From NCBI GenBank assembly GCA_003157595.1, contig PMKB01000224.1, positions 1 to 5,659 on the forward strand: 5,659 bases of DNA, read 5' to 3'. The DNA is from Solirubrobacterales bacterium (lineage in GTDB: Bacteria > Actinomycetota > Thermoleophilia > Solirubrobacterales > Solirubrobacteraceae). The notes under the pieces are model-generated. The model searched no databases. It was given only the letters and a program-made list of their open reading frames with translations, and was not told the DNA's origin. Below, in pieces: positions 1 through 5,659 of the stretch (the stretch's first letter is position 1; each line of letters opens with the position of its first letter). Both the position numbers and the translations under genes were made by a program.

Positions 1-1
1 C

Positions 2-622
2 CGGACCTCGGTCGTCTTCGGGGCCGGCAACGCCGACGCGGACCTGATGTTCGTCGGCGAGGCGCCGGGCGCCAACGAGGACCTGCAGGGTCTGCCGTTC
101 GTCGGCGCCGCCGGCAAGCTGCTCGAGACGCTGCTCGGCGAGATCGGCCTGAGCCGTGCTGAGGTCTTCATTGCAAACGTGCTCAAGTGCCGGCCACCCG
201 GCAACCGCGATCCGCGGCCCGGCGAGATCGACAACTGCACGCCGTATCTGATCAGCCAGATCGAGTTGGTCGCGCCGCGCGTGATTTGCACGCTCGGCAA
301 CTTCGCGACCAAGCTTCTGCGGGAGGACCCGGCGGGGATCACGCGCGTGCACGGTCAGGCGGAGGTCCGCACGATCGGCTCGCACACGGTGCGGCTGTTT
401 CCGATCTACCACCCGGCGGCGGCGCTCTACACGCCACGCACGATGGAGTCGCTGCGCGAGGACTTCCACGCGCTGCCCGGCGTGCTCGCGCTGGGGGCGC
501 CCGGGGCGGCGCGCCCAGCGCAGCTGCGGACCGTGGCCGAACCTGACCGGCAGGCGCCACCGATGCCGGCGCCCGCGCCGGCGGTCGTCGAGCCCGCGCC
601 CGAACAGCTGGGGCTGTTCTGA
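2..622 (+). CDS. udg: Family 4 (Fe-S) uracil-DNA glycosylase, 5'-partial
   Basis: This enzyme removes uracil from DNA as the first step of base-excision repair. The frame is open to the left edge, so the true start lies outside; the ATG at 47 is internal, because the codons before it (VVFGAGNADADL) already read as conserved family sequence. Visible motifs are GEAPGANED (active-site loop, codons starting at base 56), GLPFVG, KCRPPGNRDP and the late HPAA motif. The two cysteines in KCRPPG and DNCTPY are 16 residues apart, which fits the last two of the four Fe-S ligands of family 4 enzymes; the first two, normally an N-terminal CxxC, would be outside the window. After the catalytic core comes a tail of about 40 residues rich in Pro and Ala, probably disordered, ending in QLGLF. 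The next gene starts 5 bases after the stop. About 30 to 40 N-terminal residues are estimated to be missing. Confidence 0.93.
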   Translation, partial: RTSVVFGAGNADADLMFVGEAPGANEDLQGLPFVGAAGKLLETLLGEIGLSRAEVFIANVLKCRPPGNRDPRPGEIDNCTPYLISQIELVAPRVICTLGNFATKLLREDPAGITRVHGQAEVRTIGSHTVRLFPIYHPAAALYTPRTMESLREDFHALPGVLALGAPGAARPAQLRTVAEPDRQAPPMPAPAPAVVEPAPEQLGLF

Positions 623-627
623 ACAGC

Positions 628-1050
628 GTGAAGGTCTACGAGACCGATGGTCCGGCTGCGACCGAGGCGCTCGGCGCCGAACTTGCCGCGGAGCTGACGG
701 CGGGGGATCTCGTACATGTGCGCGGCGAGCTGGGGGCGGGCAAGACGACGCTGGTGCGCGGCGCCTGCCGGGCGCTCGGCGTGAGCGGCCCGGTGACGAG
801 CCCGACCTTCGCGATCGCGCATCGGTACGGCGCCGCCGGCGGGCTCGTGGTGGCCCACGTGGACCTTTACCGCCTAAACGACCTCGATGCCGAGGATCCC
901 GACCTGTTGGGCGATTACATCGGCGGCGATCGAATCACGTTCATCGAATGGCCGCCCGAGCGCGCAGCGGCACTTGTGCCACCGCCGCGGATCACGGTCG
1001 AGCTGTCCCATCTCGAGGGCGACCGCCGGCGCGTGGAGGTGCGCGATTGA
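628..1050 (+). CDS. tsaE: TsaE, tRNA threonylcarbamoyladenosine biosynthesis ATPase
   Basis: TsaE is a small P-loop ATPase that binds the TsaB-TsaD complex and is needed for its turnover in making t6A at position 37 of ANN-decoding tRNAs. The protein has 140 residues, near the usual family length. The Walker A motif GELGAGKT lies at residues 33-40, the family SPTF motif at 58-61, HVDLYRL with the Walker B-like Asp79 at 77-83, and the FIEWP signature at 105-109. The GTG start is 5 bases after the glycosylase stop and has only a weak purine-rich stretch upstream, so translation is probably coupled to the gene before it. Its stop overlaps the TTG start of tsaB. All expected motifs are present, so I read it as intact and functional. 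Confidence 0.96.
   Translation: MKVYETDGPAATEALGAELAAELTAGDLVHVRGELGAGKTTLVRGACRALGVSGPVTSPTFAIAHRYGAAGGLVVAHVDLYRLNDLDAEDPDLLGDYIGGDRITFIEWPPERAAALVPPPRITVELSHLEGDRRRVEVRD
1035..1040 (+). promoter_or_regulatory. Ribosome binding site of tsaB (GGAGGT)
   Basis: A full Shine-Dalgarno core, GGAGGT, lies inside the end of tsaE and 6 bases before the TTG at 1047. This spacing decides the tsaB start in favour of TTG over any in-frame ATG further upstream. Confidence 0.8.
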
Positions 1051-1718
1051 ACACGCTCGGCCTGGACACGGCCACGTCATCGACCGCCGTCGCGCTGGCG
1101 CGCGCCGACGGCTGGCTGCGCGAGGCGCGCGATGACGTGGCGCCGGGCGATCGCCCTGCGCACACACAACGACTGCTCGCGCTTGTCGTCGAGCTGCTCG
1201 AAGCGGCGGGGATCGGCTGGGCGCAGATCGGTCAGGTCGCCGTCGGCGTCGGGCCGGGCGGCTACACCGGGCTTCGAATCGGACTGGCCAGCGCGCACGG
1301 GATCGCGCTGGCGCACGGAGCGCAGCTGGTCGGCGTCGGCACGCTTCGCGCGCTCGCCGAGCCGGTGGCCGGCCGCAGCGTGGCCGGAGTGCTCGACGCG
1401 CGCAGGGGGGAGGCGTTCATCGCGGTGTACCGCGAGGGTGAGGAGCTGCTCTCGCCGCGCGTGTGCCGCCCGCCGGAGATCGCGGGACTCGCGCTCGCGG
1501 GCGGCCCGCACACGCTGGCGATCGGCGACGGGGCGCTACGCTTTCGAGAGTTGATCGAGCTTGGCGGAATCGCCGTCGCGCCCGCCGGCAGTCACCTGCA
1601 CGCGGTCAGCGCGGGGGCGATCTGCCGACTCGCCGCGGGCGGGCACGCCGTCGCCGCCGTCCCGGACTACCAACGGCTCGCCGACGCGGAGCTTGCGCTG
1701 GACGCCCGGGCACGATGA
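1047..1718 (+). CDS. tsaB: TsaB, t6A biosynthesis dimerisation subunit
   Basis: TsaB is the inactive ASKHA-fold paralogue of TsaD; it dimerises with it and scaffolds TsaE in the t6A-forming complex. The start is TTG at 1047: it gives the canonical N-terminus MNTLGLDTAT, has a strong Shine-Dalgarno 6 bases upstream, and overlaps the tsaE stop as TTGA. An in-frame ATG at 948 would add 33 residues that are only the shadow of tsaE. The 223-residue product matches the family length. Signature segments are GPGGYTGLRIG (usual form GPGSFTGLRIG), DARRGEAF in the middle, and PDYQRLADAE near the end. As expected for TsaB, the metal-binding HxxxH of TsaD is absent. Its stop overlaps the rimI start as ATGA. 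Confidence 0.95.
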   Translation: MNTLGLDTATSSTAVALARADGWLREARDDVAPGDRPAHTQRLLALVVELLEAAGIGWAQIGQVAVGVGPGGYTGLRIGLASAHGIALAHGAQLVGVGTLRALAEPVAGRSVAGVLDARRGEAFIAVYREGEELLSPRVCRPPEIAGLALAGGPHTLAIGDGALRFRELIELGGIAVAPAGSHLHAVSAGAICRLAAGGHAVAAVPDYQRLADAELALDARAR

Positions 1719-2227
1719 CCAGGCCGCCGACACTCGAGATACGTCTCCTCGCCTACAGCGACCTGTCGGCCGTCGCCGCGATCGAGCGACGCGCGTTCCC
1801 CACACCGTGGTCGATCGCGATGTTCGTGCTCGAGATGTCGAAGTCGACAGGACTCTGCCTGGCAGCGACACGCGGCTCCAAGCTGGCCGGATACACGGTG
1901 TGCTCGCGCTACGACAGCGTCTGGCACGTGATGAACATCGCCGTCGACCCCGAGCTGCGCAGGGAGGGCATCGCCTCGGCACTGCTGGCAGAGCTGTATG
2001 AGCGAGCCGGCGATGCGAGCGCGCAGTTCACGCTCGAGGTGCGCCGATCCAACCAGGCGGCGATCGAGCTCTACCAGCGTGACGGCTTCCGCATCGCGGG
2101 GCTGCGCCGGCGTTACTACCAGGACAACGGCGAGGATGCCCTGATCATGTGGCGCACACCGGCGACGCTCGAAGGGCGCCTCGACGACGTGCCGGCAGCG
2201 GACCCGGTCGCGCACCATCGCCCGTGA
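1715..2227 (+). CDS. rimI: RimI-type ribosomal protein/N-terminal alanine acetyltransferase
   Basis: This is a GNAT-fold acetyltransferase of the RimI family, which uses acetyl-CoA to acetylate the N-terminal alanine of ribosomal protein S18 and sometimes other proteins. The 170-residue product shows the early AFPTPWS segment, the acetyl-CoA-binding RxxGxA signature (Arg82, Gly85, Ala87) preceded by NIAVDPEL, then LEVRRSNQAAIELY with Glu108 and Tyr120 at the places of the catalytic Glu/Tyr pair of E. coli RimI, and a YYQDNGEDALIMW ending typical of the family. About 20 extra residues follow the GNAT core and run to the tsaD overlap. The ATG overlaps the tsaB stop (ATGA); the upstream ribosome site is weak, which suggests coupled translation. 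Placement between tsaB and tsaD is common in bacteria. Some RimI homologues act on other targets, so the substrate is inferred. Confidence 0.94.
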   Translation: MTRPPTLEIRLLAYSDLSAVAAIERRAFPTPWSIAMFVLEMSKSTGLCLAATRGSKLAGYTVCSRYDSVWHVMNIAVDPELRREGIASALLAELYERAGDASAQFTLEVRRSNQAAIELYQRDGFRIAGLRRRYYQDNGEDALIMWRTPATLEGRLDDVPAADPVAHHRP

Positions 2228-3204
2228 TCCTTGCGTTCGAGACCAGCTGCGACGACACCTGTGCGGCGCTGGTCGGCGATGACGGCACGGTGTTGGCCAA
2301 CGTGATCTCCTCGCAGGAGGTTCACAACCGCTTCGGCGGGGTCGTGCCCGAGATCGCAGCGCGCCATCACCTGGAGCTGATCGACGCCGTGGTGGCGGAG
2401 GCCTTCGCGCGGGCCGGCGTGGGCATCGAGCAGGTATCGCTGGTCGCCGCGACGCGCGGGCCCGGCCTCACCGGCGCGTTGCTGGTGGGCTTCTGCGCCG
2501 GCAAGAGCTTTGCCGCCGCCCGCGAGCTGCCGTTCGCGGCGATTGACCACCTCGAGGGTCATATAGCCGCTGCCTATCTCGCGCCAGCGCGGTTCGAGCC
2601 GCCGTTTCTGGCGCTGATCGCTTCGGGCGGACATACGCTGCTGCTGGACGTGAGCGCACGCGGCGGCCCGGTGGAGGTGCTCGCGCGAACGCTCGACGAC
2701 GCTGCCGGTGAGGCGTTCGACAAAGGCGCCCGGATGCTCGGACTCGGCTATCCGGGTGGTCCGGAGCTTTCGCGCCTGGCCGCTGACGGCGACCCTCGAA
2801 GCTACGACTTCCCGACCGGGCGCAGCGAGGACTTCTCCTTCGCCGGCCTGAAGACGGCGCTGCTCTACAAGACCCGCGAGGTCGATGCGAGCGATCGGCA
2901 GGTGCGCGCCAACCTCGCAGCCGCCTATCAGCGGGCGATCGTTGAGGCGCTTCTGCGCCGGGTGCTGCGCGGCCTCGAGCGTTCTGGGCGCACGCGTCTG
3001 GCACTCGGCGGCGGGGTCGCCGCGAACGCCGCGTTGCGCGCGCGGCTGGGGGAGCTCGAGGTCGAGTTGTTCCTGCCACCGCCCGAGCTGTGCACCGACA
3101 ACGCAGCGATGATCGCGGCCGCGGCGCTGGCGGGCGGGGCGCTGTCCTACCCCGACTATCTCGGCCTGGACGTCTACGCCACCGGTGAGGGACCGCTGCG
3201 GTGA
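2224..3204 (+). CDS. tsaD: TsaD, tRNA N6-adenosine threonylcarbamoyltransferase
   Basis: TsaD is the catalytic subunit that transfers the threonylcarbamoyl group from its adenylate to A37 of tRNA (t6A). The GTG start at 2224 overlaps the rimI stop as GTGA and yields the canonical N-terminus ILAFETSCDDT; an in-frame ATG at 2149 would only add the rimI shadow. The 326-residue product is near the usual 320 to 350. It contains VVPEIAARHH, GPGLTGALLVG, the metal-binding HxxxH motif (His109 and His113 in DHLEGH), SGGHTLLL, the DDAAGEAFDKGARMLGLGYPGG loop, FSFAGLKTAL, ALGGGVAANAALR, and CTDNAAMIA with Asp292 as the third metal ligand. All residues expected for activity are present. Its stop overlaps the next gene as GTGA. 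Confidence 0.97.
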   Translation: MILAFETSCDDTCAALVGDDGTVLANVISSQEVHNRFGGVVPEIAARHHLELIDAVVAEAFARAGVGIEQVSLVAATRGPGLTGALLVGFCAGKSFAAARELPFAAIDHLEGHIAAAYLAPARFEPPFLALIASGGHTLLLDVSARGGPVEVLARTLDDAAGEAFDKGARMLGLGYPGGPELSRLAADGDPRSYDFPTGRSEDFSFAGLKTALLYKTREVDASDRQVRANLAAAYQRAIVEALLRRVLRGLERSGRTRLALGGGVAANAALRARLGELEVELFLPPPELCTDNAAMIAAAALAGGALSYPDYLGLDVYATGEGPLR

Positions 3205-4109
3205 GCGTCGTGGTCCTATACGGCCGACCGGGATGCTGCCTGTGCGACCAGGCGCGCGCGGTGCTCGAGCGCGTGCGCGCCGAACAGCCGTTCGAGTTGA
3301 TCGAGTGCGACATCGAGCGCGATGACGCGCTGCTGCACGCCTACCTGGAGCGGATCCCCGTGATCACCCTGGACGGCGAGGAGCTGTTCGACTTTGCCGT
3401 CGATGAGACGGTATTGCGGGACTGGCTCGGTAAAGTCCCGCGGATGACAGACGATCTTTCCGCGTCCGCCGACGAGGGTCTCGCGGCGAGCGCCGAGCGC
3501 CTGTCGCTCGGCGTCGCTGCTCGCCTGTCGCGATACCTCCAGGTTCTGACGCAGGCCCGCAAGATGGGGCGCGAGACGATCTCCTCACACGAGCTCGCTG
3601 AGTACACCCACGTGAACTCGACGCAGATTCGCCGCGACCTCTCCGGGTTTGGCAAATTCGGCAAGCGCGGGGTCGGCTACAACGTCGACTCGCTGCTGGC
3701 GCAGATTCGCAAGATCCTGCGCACCGCCGGCCAGCACAACATTGCGCTGTTTGGGGCCGGTCACCTCGGCACGGCGATCGCTTCCTCTGAGATCTTCGCC
3801 GATCACGGCTTCCGCGTCGTGGCGATATTCGACTCCGACCAGGCGAAGGTTGGCCAGCGGGTCGGCCAGCACGTCGTCCGCCACAACGACGACCTGCGCG
3901 CCGTCGTGGAGGAGCAGGACATCGTCGTCGGCGTGCTGGCGGTTCCCACCGCCGCCGCGCAGGGCCTCGCAGACGACCTCGTGGCAGCCGGCGTGAAGAT
4001 CATCTTCAACTACTCCGATGCGCTGCTCGACGTCCCGCCCGAGACGACCGTCCACACCTCGAGTCCGGCCGTCGACCTGCTCTACGCGCTCTACTTCTAT
4101 CTCGCCTGA
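3201..4109 (+). CDS. rex: Glutaredoxin-like domain fused to Rex redox-sensing repressor
   Basis: One uninterrupted frame of 302 residues carries two domains. Residues 1-80 resemble the short glutaredoxin-like (DUF836-type) proteins of actinobacteria: LYGRPGCCLC with Cys12 and Cys15 as the CxxC site, and RIPVITLDGEELF with a probable cis-Pro53. Residues 82-302 are a full Rex: a winged-helix DNA-binding part (about 100-162) with VNSTQIRRDLSGFG and the family signature GKFGKRGVGYNV, then a Rossmann domain with GAGHLG (185-190), Asp211 after the second strand for NADH, and a C-terminal helix ending in LLYALYFYLA used for dimer swapping. Rex represses respiratory and fermentative genes when NADH/NAD+ is low and is released by NADH. 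The GTG start overlaps the tsaD stop and has a GTGAGGGA stretch 8 bases upstream. Rex proteins are normally about 205-230 residues without a thiol domain. A separate start for Rex at 3444 is possible; see that entry. Confidence 0.88.
   Translation: MSVVVLYGRPGCCLCDQARAVLERVRAEQPFELIECDIERDDALLHAYLERIPVITLDGEELFDFAVDETVLRDWLGKVPRMTDDLSASADEGLAASAERLSLGVAARLSRYLQVLTQARKMGRETISSHELAEYTHVNSTQIRRDLSGFGKFGKRGVGYNVDSLLAQIRKILRTAGQHNIALFGAGHLGTAIASSEIFADHGFRVVAIFDSDQAKVGQRVGQHVVRHNDDLRAVVEEQDIVVGVLAVPTAAAQGLADDLVAAGVKIIFNYSDALLDVPPETTVHTSSPAVDLLYALYFYLA
3444..4109 (+). other. rex: Rex portion with possible independent start (ATG 3444)
   Basis: The ATG at 3444 (Met82 of the longer frame) would give a 221-residue Rex of normal length, with about 25 residues ahead of the first conserved helix (ARLSRYL), as in other actinobacterial Rex proteins. 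There is no good Shine-Dalgarno upstream; the nearest purine-rich stretch is the weak GGTAAAG around 3429-3435. The ATG is followed by A, so it forms an ATGA whose TGA is out of frame with the upstream glutaredoxin domain. This looks like the junction style of the other genes here and hints that rex was once, or still is, a separate gene. Whether Rex is made alone, as a fusion, or both cannot be settled from the sequence. Confidence 0.45.
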
Positions 4110-4112
4110 TCT

Positions 4113-5270
4113 GTGTCGACGATCGACCTCGACCGCGCCGTCGAGATTTTCGCAGCGTCCAGCGACCTGACCGTCGGGATCGAAGAGGAGTTTTCGATCC
4201 TCGACCCGCAGACGCTCGACCTCGCCCCGCGCTTCGAGGAACTGCGCGACGCGGCGGCGCTCGTCGATCCGCTGCTGCACGAGCACATCACCGGTGAGCT
4301 GATCTCGTCGGAGATCGAGATCATCTCGGGTGTCGGCGACGATCTCAGCGACGCGCTGCGCCGCCAGCGCGAGCGGCGGCGTGCGCTGTTCGCGCTGGCG
4401 GGCTCGCGCGCGGCGGAGCTTGGGGCGACCGGCACGCACCCGTGGGCGGACTACCGCGAGCAGCCAGTCATCGACACCGAGCACTACCGCCGCGTCGAGG
4501 AGGGTCTGAAGTACGTCGCCTGGCGCAACAACACCTTCAGCCTGCACGTTCACGTGGGGGTGCGCGACATCGACCGGGCGGTGCGCGTATGCGACCGGAT
4601 GCGCCCGCTGTTGCCGCTGCTGCTGGCGGTCTCCGCGAACTCCCCCCTTCTGGACGGCCGGCTCGCCGGGCTGCACTCGGCGCGCACACAGACCTTCACG
4701 CGCAGCTTTCCTCGGTGCGGCGTTCCGCACGCTTTCGGCGGCTGGACGGCCTTCCGCCGCTACCTCGAGCTGCTGATCGCCACCCACTCGATCATCGAGT
4801 TCACACAGGTGTGGTGGTCGGTCCGGCCACATCTCTCCTACGGCACGGTCGAGGTTCGCATCTGTGACGTGCAGGCGACGGCGCCGGAGTCCGAAGCGCT
4901 GGCGGGCCTGATCGTGGCGTGTGTGGCTCAGGCGCTGCTCGAGCTCGACGACGGCGATCGCGGCGAGCCGCTGTCGGGGTACCTGATCGAGGAGAACATG
5001 TGGCGAGCGATCCGCTACGGACTTGACGGGCGGATGATCGACTTCACGACCGGCGAGGAGTATCCGTCGGTCGAGATCGTCGAGCGCCTGCTCGCCTGGA
5101 GTGCGCCGGCGCGCGCGACCTATCGGCTCGAGCTGGAGCAGCCGTCCGGCGAGCCCAACGGCGCGCAACGCCAGCGCGCGATGATCGAGACGGGCATCTC
5201 GATCCGCAAAGCTTTCGAAAGCTGTGTGCGCGAGACACGTGCGACCTATTCGGAGGAGGTTCGAGCATGA
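4113..5270 (+). CDS. YbdK-type glutamate-cysteine ligase family protein (carboxylate-amine ligase)
   Basis: The 385-residue product belongs to the GCS2 branch of glutamate-cysteine ligases, whose best known member is E. coli YbdK; these enzymes join the gamma-carboxyl of glutamate to an amine such as cysteine using ATP. Motifs in order are VGIEEEF (residues 21-27, metal/ATP site), GTHPWADY, LHVHVGV with His145 and His147, SANSPLLDGRLAG, PHLSYGTVEVRICD and ENMWRAIRYGLDG. All core motifs are present and the length is normal. The GTG start is 3 bases after the rex stop and has no clear ribosome site, so it is probably coupled to the upstream gene. YbdK-type proteins often have weak cysteine ligase activity, and actinobacterial relatives include EgtA of ergothioneine synthesis, so the true acceptor is uncertain. 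The gene overlaps the following one as ATGA. Confidence 0.9.
   Translation: MSTIDLDRAVEIFAASSDLTVGIEEEFSILDPQTLDLAPRFEELRDAAALVDPLLHEHITGELISSEIEIISGVGDDLSDALRRQRERRRALFALAGSRAAELGATGTHPWADYREQPVIDTEHYRRVEEGLKYVAWRNNTFSLHVHVGVRDIDRAVRVCDRMRPLLPLLLAVSANSPLLDGRLAGLHSARTQTFTRSFPRCGVPHAFGGWTAFRRYLELLIATHSIIEFTQVWWSVRPHLSYGTVEVRICDVQATAPESEALAGLIVACVAQALLELDDGDRGEPLSGYLIEENMWRAIRYGLDGRMIDFTTGEEYPSVEIVERLLAWSAPARATYRLELEQPSGEPNGAQRQRAMIETGISIRKAFESCVRETRATYSEEVRA
5252..5260 (+). promoter_or_regulatory. Ribosome binding site of the last gene (GGAGGAGGT)
   Basis: This extended Shine-Dalgarno lies in the final codons of the ligase gene, 6 bases before the ATG at 5267. It is the strongest such site in the window and supports the start of the right-edge gene, which might be translated at a higher level than its neighbours. 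Confidence 0.8.
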
Positions 5271-5659
5271 GCGGTGGGACCGAGGAATCGAATATCACCG
5301 GCGCGGGGGGCGAGCCGAGCGAGGAGCAGCTGCGCGCGGCCTGGGAGGAGCAGCTGCGCCTGCTGACGCCGGCGGATGTGATCGTGCAGACCGCCGTGTC
5401 GCTGATCAGCCTGGCGGGCCGGCGGCTGGGGCTCGACCCGGGCACCGAGGGCGAGCGCGATCTCGGCCAGGTGCGCGACGCGATCGACGGGGCACGGGCG
5501 CTGATGCCGGTGCTGGAGCGTGGCGAGGCGGGGCCGACGCTCGGGCCGCTGCGAGAGGCGATCTCGGCGCTCCAGTTCGAGTACGCGAAGCTCGCGGGCG
5601 CGCCGGCCGCGACTGCGAGCGTCTCAGCGGCGGCAGGCGCGGGCGCGCCGGGCGCCGGC
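5267..5659 (+). CDS. DUF1844-like small protein, 3'-partial
   Basis: The frame starts at ATG 5267 inside an ATGA overlap with the ligase stop and stays open for 131 codons to the window edge, so the stop is not seen. The product begins with a polar, acidic stretch (residues 1-20), then a helical, Glu/Leu-rich part with two EEQLR units, then LTPADVIVQTAVSLISLAG, RRLGLD, DLGQVRDAIDGARALMPVL, and GPLREAISALQFEYAKL (about 94-109). This pattern of alternating small-residue helices resembles DUF1844 proteins, small alpha-helical proteins of unknown function found in actinobacteria and other phyla. From about residue 110 it becomes Ala/Gly/Pro-rich low-complexity sequence, probably a disordered tail. 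There is no signal peptide and no clear membrane segment. The family assignment is by pattern memory and needs a profile search; that it is a real gene is well supported by the ribosome site and overlap. Confidence 0.75.
   Translation, partial: MSGGTEESNITGAGGEPSEEQLRAAWEEQLRLLTPADVIVQTAVSLISLAGRRLGLDPGTEGERDLGQVRDAIDGARALMPVLERGEAGPTLGPLREAISALQFEYAKLAGAPAATASVSAAAGAGAPGAG

Noticed and set aside
948..1046. Upstream ATG extension of tsaB
   Set aside because: The extra 33 residues overlap tsaE and have no family similarity; the TTG at 1047 has the ribosome site and the canonical N-terminus.
1463..1714. Upstream ATG extension of rimI
   Set aside because: The extra 84 residues are an Arg-rich shadow of tsaB; the ATG at 1715 begins a normal GNAT protein and overlaps the tsaB stop.
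2149..2223. Upstream ATG extension of tsaD
   Set aside because: The extra 25 residues are a shadow of rimI; the GTG at 2224 gives the standard TsaD N-terminus.
2468..3313. Minus-strand open frame of 281 codons over tsaD
   Set aside because: The translation is dominated by Arg, Pro, Ala and Ser, as expected for a shadow frame, and tsaD on the plus strand carries all its motifs.
3585..5168. Long open frame on the minus strand (527 codons) across rex and the ligase gene
   Set aside because: It lies fully antisense to two well-recognised genes; long antisense frames are common in GC-rich coding DNA, and its translation shows only low-complexity Arg/Val/Asp-rich sequence with no recognisable domain.
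1..5659. Rex operator, promoter or intrinsic terminator within the window
   Set aside because: No TTGTGAA-N6-TTCACAA-like site, no convincing promoter and no GC hairpin followed by a T-run were found; intergenic gaps are at most 5 bases.

Overview
The window is a very GC-rich stretch of bacterial chromosome, packed with genes that all read on the + strand. GTG and TTG starts are common and genes join through 4-base start/stop overlaps. The protein families and style point to an actinobacterium, perhaps the Thermoleophilia/Solirubrobacterales. That lineage is an inference from composition and gene content, not from a marker gene.

Layout from left to right: (1) the end of a family 4 (Fe-S) uracil-DNA glycosylase that enters from outside the window and ends in a QLGLF tail resembling a sliding-clamp-binding motif; (2) tsaE, tsaB, rimI and tsaD, which are three t6A tRNA-modification genes with the usual embedded N-acetyltransferase; (3) one open frame encoding a small glutaredoxin-like domain followed by a complete Rex NADH/NAD+-sensing repressor; (4) a YbdK-type glutamate-cysteine ligase family (carboxylate-amine ligase) gene; (5) the start of a small DUF1844-like gene that runs off the right edge. 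Gaps between genes are at most 5 bases and five of the seven junctions overlap by 4 bases, so the window looks like the inside of one translationally coupled operon. I see no promoter, terminator, RNA gene, mobile element or CRISPR array, and no gene-free stretch over 300 bases.

TsaB, TsaD and TsaE work together to transfer threonylcarbamoyl to A37 of ANN-decoding tRNAs; TsaC, which makes the intermediate, is not here. The second half is redox themed: a thiol-disulfide domain, an NADH sensor and a gamma-glutamyl ligase-like enzyme. The most interesting point is the glutaredoxin-Rex frame. No stop separates the halves, so translation from the GTG at 3201 must give a fusion. However, an out-of-frame ATGA sits exactly at the natural Rex start (3444). 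This suggests the fusion arose by, or is an artefact of, a single-base shift in an ancestral grx/rex ATGA overlap.
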